Shown here: positions 1-6,167 of the stretch, piece by piece | How the letters are laid out: every line of letters begins with the position of its first letter | Numbering within the stretch: position 1 is the stretch's first letter | Source: Bdellovibrionales bacterium | GTDB taxonomy: Bacteria; Bdellovibrionota; Bdellovibrionia; Bdellovibrionales; JAMPXM01 | Assembly (NCBI GenBank): GCA_005793615.1 | Contig: SXRI01000218.1 | Coordinates: 1-6,167, forward strand | Length of the DNA stretch: 6,167 bases | Direction of reading: 5' to 3' | Notes under the pieces: generated by a model | Seen by the model: the letters and a program-made list of their open reading frames with translations, nothing else | Databases searched by the model: none | Told to the model about the DNA's origin: nothing | Position numbers and translations under genes: made by a program

Positions 1-2143
1 GATAATAGGTTCCAAACTCAACATTTCTTGTCGGCTGAAACAAATCCTCAGGAAGCGAAAAAGGCGAAACCTTGAGATCCTGCGCAATCTCACGGGCCGT
101 GGGACCGATAATCTGCATCAGTCCATAGGCATTCGAGGTACTGACCGCGCGCGGGTTGAAACTGCTTTCCTGTTTAACCAGAGCGCGAACCAGATCACGA
201 TCGAGTTTTCGTTGATCAGCTTGTGTATCGATCAAGTGGCTAAACACTTTCGGAAATGCGGCGTGCACCAGCGGCGGACGACGAAGCTCAGGAACCTCAT
301 CCCAGGCTTCATTGGCAAGTTTGGTTGCCTTCGTGTACACACCCGCAGCGGCCCACAAGAGCGCGCGCACGGCCTTCTCTTCCGCTTTTTGCGGAAGCGG
401 CAGTTTCTGCAATTCGCTTTGTGCCTCATCTAGCCAACCGGCTCTCAGTAAAATTTGCGTTCGCTCCCACGCCGCTCTTTGCCCCGAGGTGAGTAGAAAC
501 TTCGCCGAAAACTTTCCGGCCTCAGTCTTCCACTCTAGCGCATTTCCGGAGCGCTCATAACGTGCTCGCAAACCGTAGTAGCTGAAAGGGTATTTACGCA
601 TGAGTTCATCAGCTATCTCAGTCGCGCGTTCCGATTTCAAACGTTCAAGTGAACGCCACAGCCAATAACGCGTGGGTAACTCGAGTGAGCCAATCTGCGC
701 GACCGCAAGCAGGCGTTCGAAATCACTGACGGCGCGTGAGTAATCTTTCAAACGAAAATGCAAGAGACCAGAGCGCAATAAAGTTTCACGAGCCGCCTGA
801 GTGCCGGCACTGGTTAGGATCAGGCGATCAAAATATTTCCTCGCTCGCGAAAACTGATCATTGGCAAGCGCCGCCTTACCGGCAAGGTCCAGAAGCGAGG
901 TTTGCCGGCTTCCATCGACCCTATCCAAAGCTTCTTCCGTCAAGGTGAGGGCGTCGTCCCACTGGCCACGACTAAAGAGATTGCGCCCCCACTCGCTCAG
1001 TCTCTCACCATCGACACTCGCCATCTTCTTGATCATCTGCGCTCGTGACAGCGCCAATTTGAGATCGCTTTTCTCCGCGATACTCCAGTAGGCTTCCAAC
1101 ACTCGGTCCGACGCCCACTTGGCGCGAGTCCCCCCCGGAAATTCACGCAGGAGCTTCGTTAGATCGTCAACCGCCGTTACCAGATCGCCAGCTTTAAGTG
1201 CCGCCGTCGCTCGCTCAACAAGTTCGATTTCCTCTTTCGAAGCTTCGATCTCGGAATTGGGTACGCCGTTGCTGGTTTTGAGTTCGTTAGACTTTCCGTC
1301 GGCGACCTTCGCAGCTAGAGTCGTATCTCGCGCCGCTACAGCTTTTATCGCGCCCTCAACGATTACGAGACGGGCGCGGGTTTCACTAGAGTCCTCTTCA
1401 TTCAAGCTGCGCTTGAGAAGTTCACGGGCACCGACGGCGTCGCGTGTGGAGAATGCCAGCTCAGCGGCAACACGCCAAAGTTTCGCGCGCAATGGAGCTT
1501 CGGCGAATTCAGCCAACTCCTCCAAACGCTCAACGGACTGCATCGTTCTTCGGCGATTGCTCTTCAAATCAAAATCCAAAGTCGCCACATAGGCCTTAAC
1601 CAAAGCCGCGCGCAACCCTTCGACATGTACACCATGCATGAACAACGCGACATTTTTCTCGGCCTTACCGATAATCTTGTGCAGGCGATCGATTGAAACC
1701 TGATTCGTTTTCGTTAATGCCGCCTGCTGCGCGCATAATAGTTCTTGCGTCAAAATCCACGCGAGTACGGGCTTAAGTTTCGTACCAACCGCCGTGAGTG
1801 CTTTCAAACAGGCTTCGCCATCGCCATTCATCCAAGCATTTTTTGCCGCCGCCAACTTGGCCTCTGCACTCTTACCTTTAGGAACCTCGCCCTCACCATG
1901 CAACCAATGCGGGCTCTCAAAGATCGAAGCATTGCCGTCAGTCGCGATAGTGACGGCTTCAATCACGCGTTCGCCATGCACGTCGCCTGACGACGGCAAC
2001 GGGCTAGCGGCCGAGGCACTCGCTGTGCGCCGTCCACTCTTTCGAACCTTTTTTACATGGTTTTTGGGGAGAGCAAGGCATACATCTGTGGTCATGGCTA
2101 TAAACATCAAGAGTAGAGCGGATTTACGAATCGAGTTCGCCAA
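1..2143 (-). CDS. slt: Soluble lytic murein transglycosylase (Slt70-like, GH23), C-terminus beyond window
   Basis: Periplasmic enzyme expected to cleave the MurNAc-GlcNAc bond of peptidoglycan, forming 1,6-anhydro-MurNAc ends. The minus frame is open for 714 codons from 2143 to the left edge. Residues 1-24 form a signal peptide: ANSIRK, a hydrophobic core, and VCLA before the likely cleavage site. About residues 40-640 are alpha-helical and repeat-like, matching the superhelical domain of Slt70, with the typical YPFSYYG-like segment at 518-524. The SLT domain begins near 650 with RALVKQESSFNPRAVS and NAYGLMQI at 671-678. Glu659 in KQESSF is the predicted catalytic acid. The last roughly 80-100 residues lie outside the window. 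The TTG start is chosen because GGAGG sits six bases upstream and because it supplies the basic signal-peptide N-region; ATG at 2107 would lose it. It is the third gene of a likely operon, 26 bases after its neighbour. The family call is firm, but orthology to E. coli slt is not proven. Confidence 0.93.
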   Translation of the reverse strand, partial: MANSIRKSALLLMFIAMTTDVCLALPKNHVKKVRKSGRRTASASAASPLPSSGDVHGERVIEAVTIATDGNASIFESPHWLHGEGEVPKGKSAEAKLAAAKNAWMNGDGEACLKALTAVGTKLKPVLAWILTQELLCAQQAALTKTNQVSIDRLHKIIGKAEKNVALFMHGVHVEGLRAALVKAYVATLDFDLKSNRRRTMQSVERLEELAEFAEAPLRAKLWRVAAELAFSTRDAVGARELLKRSLNEEDSSETRARLVIVEGAIKAVAARDTTLAAKVADGKSNELKTSNGVPNSEIEASKEEIELVERATAALKAGDLVTAVDDLTKLLREFPGGTRAKWASDRVLEAYWSIAEKSDLKLALSRAQMIKKMASVDGERLSEWGRNLFSRGQWDDALTLTEEALDRVDGSRQTSLLDLAGKAALANDQFSRARKYFDRLILTSAGTQAARETLLRSGLLHFRLKDYSRAVSDFERLLAVAQIGSLELPTRYWLWRSLERLKSERATEIADELMRKYPFSYYGLRARYERSGNALEWKTEAGKFSAKFLLTSGQRAAWERTQILLRAGWLDEAQSELQKLPLPQKAEEKAVRALLWAAAGVYTKATKLANEAWDEVPELRRPPLVHAAFPKVFSHLIDTQADQRKLDRDLVRALVKQESSFNPRAVSTSNAYGLMQIIGPTAREIAQDLKVSPFSLPEDLFQPTRNVEFGTYY

Positions 2144-2149
2144 GACGAG

Positions 2150-2154
2150 CCTCC
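2150..2154 (-). promoter_or_regulatory. Ribosome binding site GGAGG for the TTG start of the transglycosylase gene
   Basis: On the minus strand TTGGAGG is followed, after a six-base spacer (CTCGTC), by TTG at 2143. This near-perfect Shine-Dalgarno sequence decides for TTG over the in-frame ATG at 2107, which has nothing similar in front of it. It lies inside the 26-base gap after the stop of the upstream membrane-protein gene, so the transglycosylase can be translated efficiently from a shared mRNA. Confidence 0.8.
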
Positions 2155-2169
2155 AATTTGTTGAGCAGC

Positions 2170-3933
2170 TTACTTCACCGCGTAGATTTCATATCCAGGA
2201 ACGCGCGATACATTTTCCAGACCGTCCATGAAAGCATGATGTGCGCTTCCATAGATCTGCCGCTCATCAGGCCCCCAGAAGATATGTGTCACACCCAACT
2301 CACGCGCCAGTTGAAGATAGTTTTCATCGCCCTTTAAAAGTTTCTCCAATTTTTCGGTGGCGGCTTGGCCATCAATGCCATGTGACCAGATATGCCCGCC
2401 ATAGCCAACCGCTCGCAATCGTCCGAAAAAAGTAAGACTGTGCTGATGCGATTGCGCCGCCGCGAATACCGCATTCGCCGGCACCGCCACGAGAGCGCCC
2501 TCGGTATTAGCAAGATCACCTGTGCGGTAAATTCCAAGCGAGTGCCCCTGGGGCGTTTGCAGAGTCCAAGTTACCGCGACGATTCCCGACAAAAACAAGG
2601 TGCCAGCGATAAAAGGTCGCTCCGCGAATCCCAGCAGCGCCCCCATGCGAGGCTCAACCACAAGCCATAGGACCCGAGTAAAACCAAGATACGGCCAAAT
2701 CAATAACTTGATGTTGTCCCAATCCCATGGCGCGAACATTAAATTGAAGAACAAAATAAACAAACCGAAATAAAGGCCAAACTCGATCCACAGACGCCGG
2801 CGTTGACGTTCATCAAAAAGATCTTTCGACAAATAGAGCGACGCTGCAATCAGAAGCGGCACAAACATCCAAGGTCCGAAATTCTGTACGAGAAAATGCA
2901 AGAACTCTTCTAAATTCGCGTCGCGCTTCGCCGTCCACCCCAGTTGCCAGTGCACCACCGACCCGGCCCGAAACCCCTTGGTGGAATGATAGATCAGTGC
3001 CAAGGCAGGCAAATAAGCCCACCGCGCCATGCGCCCAGTGAAAAAGGCTACGATCGCCCTAAGACCACCGCCGTGTTCGATCACCAGCGCCAAAAGCAGA
3101 ACACTCACCGCGATGAAGGCGTGCAAATGAAAAAGTGGAAAAAATCCCCAAATCAGGCCGAGGATTCTTTGCCCCCGCCGTCCGAGAGGGGCCGAGTCGT
3201 TCAAATGCGCCCGAAACGCCATCAATAAGATCAAACCCATGGGGAGCGCGAACAACATTCCTCGCTGCGTGAGAAAAACAGCCATGAAGATGTTCTTCCA
3301 AGCAACCGTACTTTGAAAATCTTGAAGGCGGGCGCCTGAAAGCACTTGCCAGCCAGCAAGCCCCCCGCTCAGAAAAAAACCACCGATGCCGTACCAGCCA
3401 GCAAAACTGCGCAGAAGAATCAAACTGGCGCTGGTCGCCAAGAGCCCCACCATAAAGAGATGCGCCTGCAGGCGAACACCTACGGCTTCCCAAAGCGCAT
3501 TATAAAGATCAACGCCATAGGGATACCGCAAAAGCTCCATCGGATAGATCGGATTACGCGGCGGAAATTCAATTCCGTTAGCGAAGGCGCGAATGAAGTT
3601 CACATGCATCGGCAAGTCACCAAAATTGGTAGCTGCTAACGTGCTCAGTTGGTGATCACCGGGATACAAAAGCCAAAAGAAGTTCCGAAATCCGACGTAA
3701 AGGACAAAAACGGTCAATGCGATTTCAATGGGCTTCTGTTGACCATCATGAAATCCCACAAGGCGCCAATCCGGAAAAGACGCGAATAAAAAGCGCGCAT
3801 GACGACGGCCAAGGAGGTAACCAAAGATCAGCGAAAATGCCGCGACCCAGGTACCAAGGCCACCAAAAACATGCGCGAGCAAAAATGCGAAGACGGTCGA
3901 GTAAACGGCATGCAAGAGCCAGGTGAGAATCAT
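2170..3933 (-). CDS. Large polytopic GT-C-like membrane protein, probable glycosyltransferase of unknown acceptor
   Basis: A 587-residue protein with about 11-12 hydrophobic segments between residues 1 and 450, followed by a mostly soluble C-terminal part of about 135 residues. The loop after the third hydrophobic segment carries FGDLPMH (104-110), FPPRNP (123-128) and YPYGVD (137-142). An acidic residue in this first large loop is where GT-C glycosyltransferases usually place catalytic or metal-binding Asp/Glu. Further landmarks are TQRG (222-225), PLFHLHAF (266-273) and WDWDN (403-407). The tail has YGGHIWSHGID (501-511) and GVTHIFWGPDERQIYG (537-552), resembling tails of large GT-C/DUF2298-type proteins as I recall them. 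The exact family is unresolved. The likely role is transfer of a lipid-linked sugar on the outer face of the inner membrane, by inference only. Its ATG overlaps the preceding stop as ATGA, which implies translational coupling to the Agl23-like gene. It starts with Met-Ile-Leu directly into a membrane segment. Confidence 0.75.
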   Translation of the reverse strand: MILTWLLHAVYSTVFAFLLAHVFGGLGTWVAAFSLIFGYLLGRRHARFLFASFPDWRLVGFHDGQQKPIEIALTVFVLYVGFRNFFWLLYPGDHQLSTLAATNFGDLPMHVNFIRAFANGIEFPPRNPIYPMELLRYPYGVDLYNALWEAVGVRLQAHLFMVGLLATSASLILLRSFAGWYGIGGFFLSGGLAGWQVLSGARLQDFQSTVAWKNIFMAVFLTQRGMLFALPMGLILLMAFRAHLNDSAPLGRRGQRILGLIWGFFPLFHLHAFIAVSVLLLALVIEHGGGLRAIVAFFTGRMARWAYLPALALIYHSTKGFRAGSVVHWQLGWTAKRDANLEEFLHFLVQNFGPWMFVPLLIAASLYLSKDLFDERQRRRLWIEFGLYFGLFILFFNLMFAPWDWDNIKLLIWPYLGFTRVLWLVVEPRMGALLGFAERPFIAGTLFLSGIVAVTWTLQTPQGHSLGIYRTGDLANTEGALVAVPANAVFAAAQSHQHSLTFFGRLRAVGYGGHIWSHGIDGQAATEKLEKLLKGDENYLQLARELGVTHIFWGPDERQIYGSAHHAFMDGLENVSRVPGYEIYAVK

Positions 3934-5615
3934 CGTGCGGCTCCTTCAAAGACTTCGGCGTTCTCGGGCACGATTCCCTTGAATTTCTCATACTGCAAAT
4001 AGGCGAAGCCTTTTTCGTAAGAATCGCGAATCTGAAACGGCACGCGCCAAAAACGACCAGGCAATTTCGTTTCAATCACGGTTTGATCGACTCCATCGAT
4101 AAGAACCAGATCCGATCCACTGAGATCATTGATATCAGCGCGGCCGTAGGCGAGATGCGGATAATGACCGAAAATCCAGGGTAGCGGCCACGGATCGCGC
4201 ACCAAGACCTTGAGATTCATATTCAAATCTTCCGGAAACTTCCGCACGCGCGCGGCGACGTAATCAAGCGTTGTTTTCATCGTCATGGTCGACTGCACGT
4301 AGACGTAAGGTTCGCGCTCGTTAGTGAAGTCATGAAAGTTAAGCCGTTGCATGCGATTGAGGCTCCATACCAAGGGCACGACCAAGACCAGCCAACGCAA
4401 GACACCAAGTTTCATGAATCGTTGCTGGCGTAAAAAGGCGGCCTGTTCACCGAAAACGAACGCGAGCGGCCAGAGGAGATTTAATATCAACCAGGGCGTC
4501 TTATACGGAATGATGCTGTAAGCGAGCCAAGTACCAAAGGCGACAAGGCTCAAGACCCGGATCGGCCCTTTGCGACTCATCAAGAACATCGGCAGAGACA
4601 TCAAAAGGGCGATGAGTCCCGGCACCTCGTACCGCAAAAGAAGCTGCAGCCAATAAACGAAGGGTTTCTCATGGCCGGAGTGACCTGTGCCGGTCTTTAC
4701 CCAAAAGGCGACCGATTGAAACATATCAATCAAACCATGCGGGTAAATGAAGAAACCGGTGTACAGAACGACCGTCGCCAAAACTCCAGCCAAGCTCGCC
4801 AACGCGATAAAGGAATTCGTCGCGCGGGTCCGCCAAAAGTCATTCTCGCGAGCGGTCTCTGATGCGTCAACAACCGGCAAAACCGGTAACGGCGCAAGTT
4901 TCTCGCCCCGCCACCGTGTCCAAATTTTTGTGGCATAAACGGCGATAAACCAAACGACGAAAAAAATGAAATAGGTTTCCTTGACCGCAAAGGTGCCGAA
5001 GAAACCAATCACCATCATCACGATCGAGCGGCGCGATCTTTCACTCTCCCAAAGAAACCAGCCGAGCGAAAACAAGATCTGCAAAAATATAAACAAGCTC
5101 TCATGAATGGCATAGCGCGAGTAAAAAATACTACCGGTGCTCAACGCCAACATCGCCGCTGCCCAGACAGCGCCGTTGCCGACAAAGCGGCGATGCTTAA
5201 TCACCAAAAAGATACTTGCCAGCGAAATCAAACCATTGACCAAGCGAAAACCCACGATTCCACGTCCGAAAAACATTTCGGAAAAGAGCAGAAAATAAAA
5301 ATAAAGCGGCCCATGAAAATTGGTCGGGTCATAACGATAATAACCGTCTTGCCACATCTTGGCGACAAAGTTGCCGTTGATGCCTTCATCGAAGTGCGAC
5401 GGCTTAATGTCGAGAGCGATCGAGCGAAGGACAAAACCCGCGAGCAACAAGAGCGCGACGACAACACCGATCCCAACTCCTTGAGTCAGGCGCTCAGCAC
5501 TGCCAGTTTTCTGGACATTAGGCTCACCTTTAAGTGATGAACTGAGCGATGAACTGGCATCGCCTTCTTGCCTGGACCTTTTTTTCTTCTTTTCCTTCGG
5601 ACGTTGATTCATCAT
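3930..5615 (-). CDS. Agl23-like (TIGR03663-type) polytopic membrane protein, putative GT-C glycosyltransferase
   Basis: A 561-residue inner-membrane protein with about 10-12 hydrophobic segments (first at 47-67) and a soluble tail from about 430. After the first segment comes FDEG (75-78), then HGP (101-103) followed by a membrane helix. TIGR03663 is described as having few invariant residues: a DE dipeptide, an HGP tripeptide and two Arg. Here these fit D76-E77, H101-P103, and probably R124 and R167. Other family-like segments are KET (212-214), HEKPF (315-319), LRYE (327-330) and YKTPWL (371-376). The N-terminal half resembles dolichyl-phosphate-mannose protein mannosyltransferases. The family is named after a flippase-associated role, but the biochemistry here is unknown. 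Residues 1-45 form an unusual hydrophilic tail rich in Lys and then Ser. An in-frame TAA lies directly before ATG 5615, so the start is this ATG or the next one at 5612. No Shine-Dalgarno is visible. It is the first gene of the presumed minus-strand operon. Confidence 0.82.
   Translation of the reverse strand: MMNQRPKEKKKKRSRQEGDASSSLSSSLKGEPNVQKTGSAERLTQGVGIGVVVALLLLAGFVLRSIALDIKPSHFDEGINGNFVAKMWQDGYYRYDPTNFHGPLYFYFLLFSEMFFGRGIVGFRLVNGLISLASIFLVIKHRRFVGNGAVWAAAMLALSTGSIFYSRYAIHESLFIFLQILFSLGWFLWESERSRRSIVMMVIGFFGTFAVKETYFIFFVVWFIAVYATKIWTRWRGEKLAPLPVLPVVDASETARENDFWRTRATNSFIALASLAGVLATVVLYTGFFIYPHGLIDMFQSVAFWVKTGTGHSGHEKPFVYWLQLLLRYEVPGLIALLMSLPMFLMSRKGPIRVLSLVAFGTWLAYSIIPYKTPWLILNLLWPLAFVFGEQAAFLRQQRFMKLGVLRWLVLVVPLVWSLNRMQRLNFHDFTNEREPYVYVQSTMTMKTTLDYVAARVRKFPEDLNMNLKVLVRDPWPLPWIFGHYPHLAYGRADINDLSGSDLVLIDGVDQTVIETKLPGRFWRVPFQIRDSYEKGFAYLQYEKFKGIVPENAEVFEGAAR
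3941..3946 (-). promoter_or_regulatory. Ribosome binding site AAGGAG inside the end of the Agl23-like gene
   Basis: The minus strand reads AAGGAG, then seven bases, then ATG at 3933. The site lies within the last codons of the upstream gene, and the start overlaps that gene's TGA as ATGA. This arrangement fits translational coupling and supports the chosen start of the 587-residue protein. Confidence 0.7.
5533..5556 (-). repeat. Two tandem 12-bp units encoding SSSL-SSSL
   Basis: AGTGATGAACTG (5533-5544) is followed by AGCGATGAACTG (5545-5556), with one mismatch. Read on the minus strand, the units encode SSSLSSSL at residues 21-28 of the Agl23-like protein. The repeat is in frame, so copy-number change would lengthen or shorten the cytoplasmic tail without breaking the gene. 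Confidence 0.7.
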
Positions 5616-5653
5616 TTATGGACTTATTTTAAAATCGAAGTTATTAAATTGTC
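5616..5653. promoter_or_regulatory. 38-bp divergent, AT-rich intergenic region, probable overlapping promoters
   Basis: This is the only gap between divergent genes. It contains the perfect 10-bp palindrome ATTTTAAAAT at 5626-5635. On the minus strand TAAAAT (5631-5626) differs from the -10 consensus TATAAT at one position. On the plus strand TATTAA (5642-5647) is a weaker candidate. Neither start has a convincing Shine-Dalgarno sequence. Any -35 boxes would have to lie within the opposite coding region. The promoter reading is inference from base composition and position. Confidence 0.35.
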
Positions 5654-6167
5654 ATGTGGGGAGAGTGTAACCAAATTTTTTTTGCTGCTCAATTTTCTCC
5701 CCAGCCTATTTCGGCAGGCGGCTCTTCGGCCATATCTTCACCTCATACCGATAACCATTCTGACGGTACCGGAACAAGTACGCAAGGTCGGGTTCCATTT
5801 ACACTGGTTGTACCGGCCTACAATGAAGAGCGCAGACTTCCATCGGCGATTCGCGATATTCGCGCCTTTTTCTCAGGAATCGATGACAAGTTTGAAGTCC
5901 TGATCGTTATCGAGAAATCAAAGGACCGAACCGTCGAACTTGCCCGCGAGGCAGCCGCGGGCGAGCCGCGCATTCAGGTCATTGACAATCAAGTTCATCG
6001 CGGCAAAGGCTTTGCGGTTAAATCAGGTATGTTGCGTGCTCAAGGCGACATTGTGTTTTTCACCGACGCCGACCTGTCGACACCCCTGGCTGAAATTTTG
6101 ACTTTTCTTGCGCACTTCAAAGAGCATCCCGAAACCGATGTCTTGATCGGCAGTCGCTCACACGCCA
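5654..6167 (+). CDS. Family 2 glycosyltransferase, dolichyl-phosphate glucosyltransferase-like, C-terminus beyond window
   Basis: Predicted GT-A-fold enzyme moving a sugar from a nucleotide donor, probably to a polyprenyl phosphate, at the cytoplasmic face of the membrane. The plus frame is open from ATG 5654 for 171 codons to the right edge. The catalytic domain starts at about residue 49 with TLVVPAYNEERRLP (50-63). HRGKGFAVKSGML follows at roughly 114-126, then the DXD motif as TDADLSTP (137-144), and IGSRSHA near the end. The RGKG, DADL.TP and GSR segments are typical of the dolichyl-phosphate beta-glucosyltransferase (DPG synthase) branch of GT2. The usual DDGS motif is replaced by IEKS (86-89). 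Residues 1-46 are a Ser/Thr/Gly-rich extension with no obvious domain. ATG 5654 is the only standard start codon in frame after an upstream TAA at 5630, but it lacks a clear ribosome binding site. The gene diverges from the Agl23-like gene and plausibly supplies its lipid-linked sugar. Mannose or another hexose is possible. Confidence 0.88.
   Translation, partial: MWGECNQIFFAAQFSPQPISAGGSSAISSPHTDNHSDGTGTSTQGRVPFTLVVPAYNEERRLPSAIRDIRAFFSGIDDKFEVLIVIEKSKDRTVELAREAAAGEPRIQVIDNQVHRGKGFAVKSGMLRAQGDIVFFTDADLSTPLAEILTFLAHFKEHPETDVLIGSRSHA

Noticed and set aside
1119..1592. 157-codon plus-strand open frame opposite the transglycosylase gene
   Set aside because: It is antisense to a clearly supported gene. 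Its product is a Ser/Ala/Arg-rich sequence with no domain, as expected from reading the opposite strand of that gene.
2071..2080. Lipoprotein cysteine in the transglycosylase signal peptide (Cys22)
   Set aside because: The residues before it are T-D-V rather than a lipobox such as L-A-G, so ordinary signal peptidase I cleavage after VCLA is more likely.
2144..2169. Transcription terminator between the membrane-protein gene and the transglycosylase gene
   Set aside because: The 26-base gap shows no GC-rich hairpin followed by T residues. It holds the ribosome binding site instead.
3059..3493. 144-codon minus-strand open frame within the 587-residue protein gene
   Set aside because: It is an alternative frame of the same strand inside a continuous 587-codon gene, with no ribosome site or recognisable motif.
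5103..5537. 144-codon plus-strand open frame opposite the Agl23-like gene
   Set aside because: It lies wholly within a well-supported membrane-protein gene on the other strand and has a hydrophilic composition without motifs. It is a mirror of the hydrophobic codons.
5658..5663. GGGGAG as a ribosome site for a later GT2 start
   Set aside because: No ATG, GTG or TTG in the GT2 frame follows it at a usable distance. The TTG at 5682 is in a different frame.
5568..5903. 111-codon plus-strand frame starting in the Agl23-like gene and overlapping the GT2 gene
   Set aside because: The frame carrying PAYNE, RGKG and DADLS motifs is a different one. This frame only overlaps its N-terminal part and gives no domain.

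Overview
The window is a stretch of densely coding bacterial DNA, with GC close to one half by eye. It holds four protein genes and almost no non-coding sequence. Three genes lie on the minus strand and are read from about 5615 down to 1. The fourth reads rightwards from 5654. Both outer genes are cut by the window edges. A periplasmic lytic transglycosylase with a signal peptide points to a Gram-negative organism. A proteobacterium-like lineage, perhaps near Bdellovibrionota or other former Deltaproteobacteria, would fit, but this is a weak guess because nothing here is a phylogenetic marker.

Layout from right to left. 5654-6167 (+) is the first 171 residues of a family 2 glycosyltransferase resembling dolichyl-phosphate beta-glucosyltransferase. 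5616-5653 is a 38-bp AT-rich divergent intergenic region. 3930-5615 (-) is a 561-residue polytopic membrane protein with the hallmarks of the Agl23/TIGR03663 family (DE dipeptide, HGP tripeptide, HEKPF and KTPWL segments). 2170-3933 (-) is a 587-residue polytopic GT-C-like membrane protein whose start overlaps the previous stop by ATGA. 1-2143 (-) is a Slt70-type soluble lytic transglycosylase that starts at TTG behind a strong GGAGG and runs off the left edge before its catalytic domain is complete.

The three minus-strand genes are separated by -4 and 26 bases, so they probably form one transcription unit. The working model is inference. The GT2 enzyme would load a sugar onto a polyprenyl phosphate on the cytoplasmic face. 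The two multi-spanning proteins would flip it, transfer it, or build an extracytoplasmic glycan from it. The transglycosylase would trim or open peptidoglycan in the same envelope process. The pairing of a TIGR03663-type protein with a second large membrane protein is the most notable aspect. No RNA genes, mobile elements, CRISPR arrays or convincing terminators were seen.
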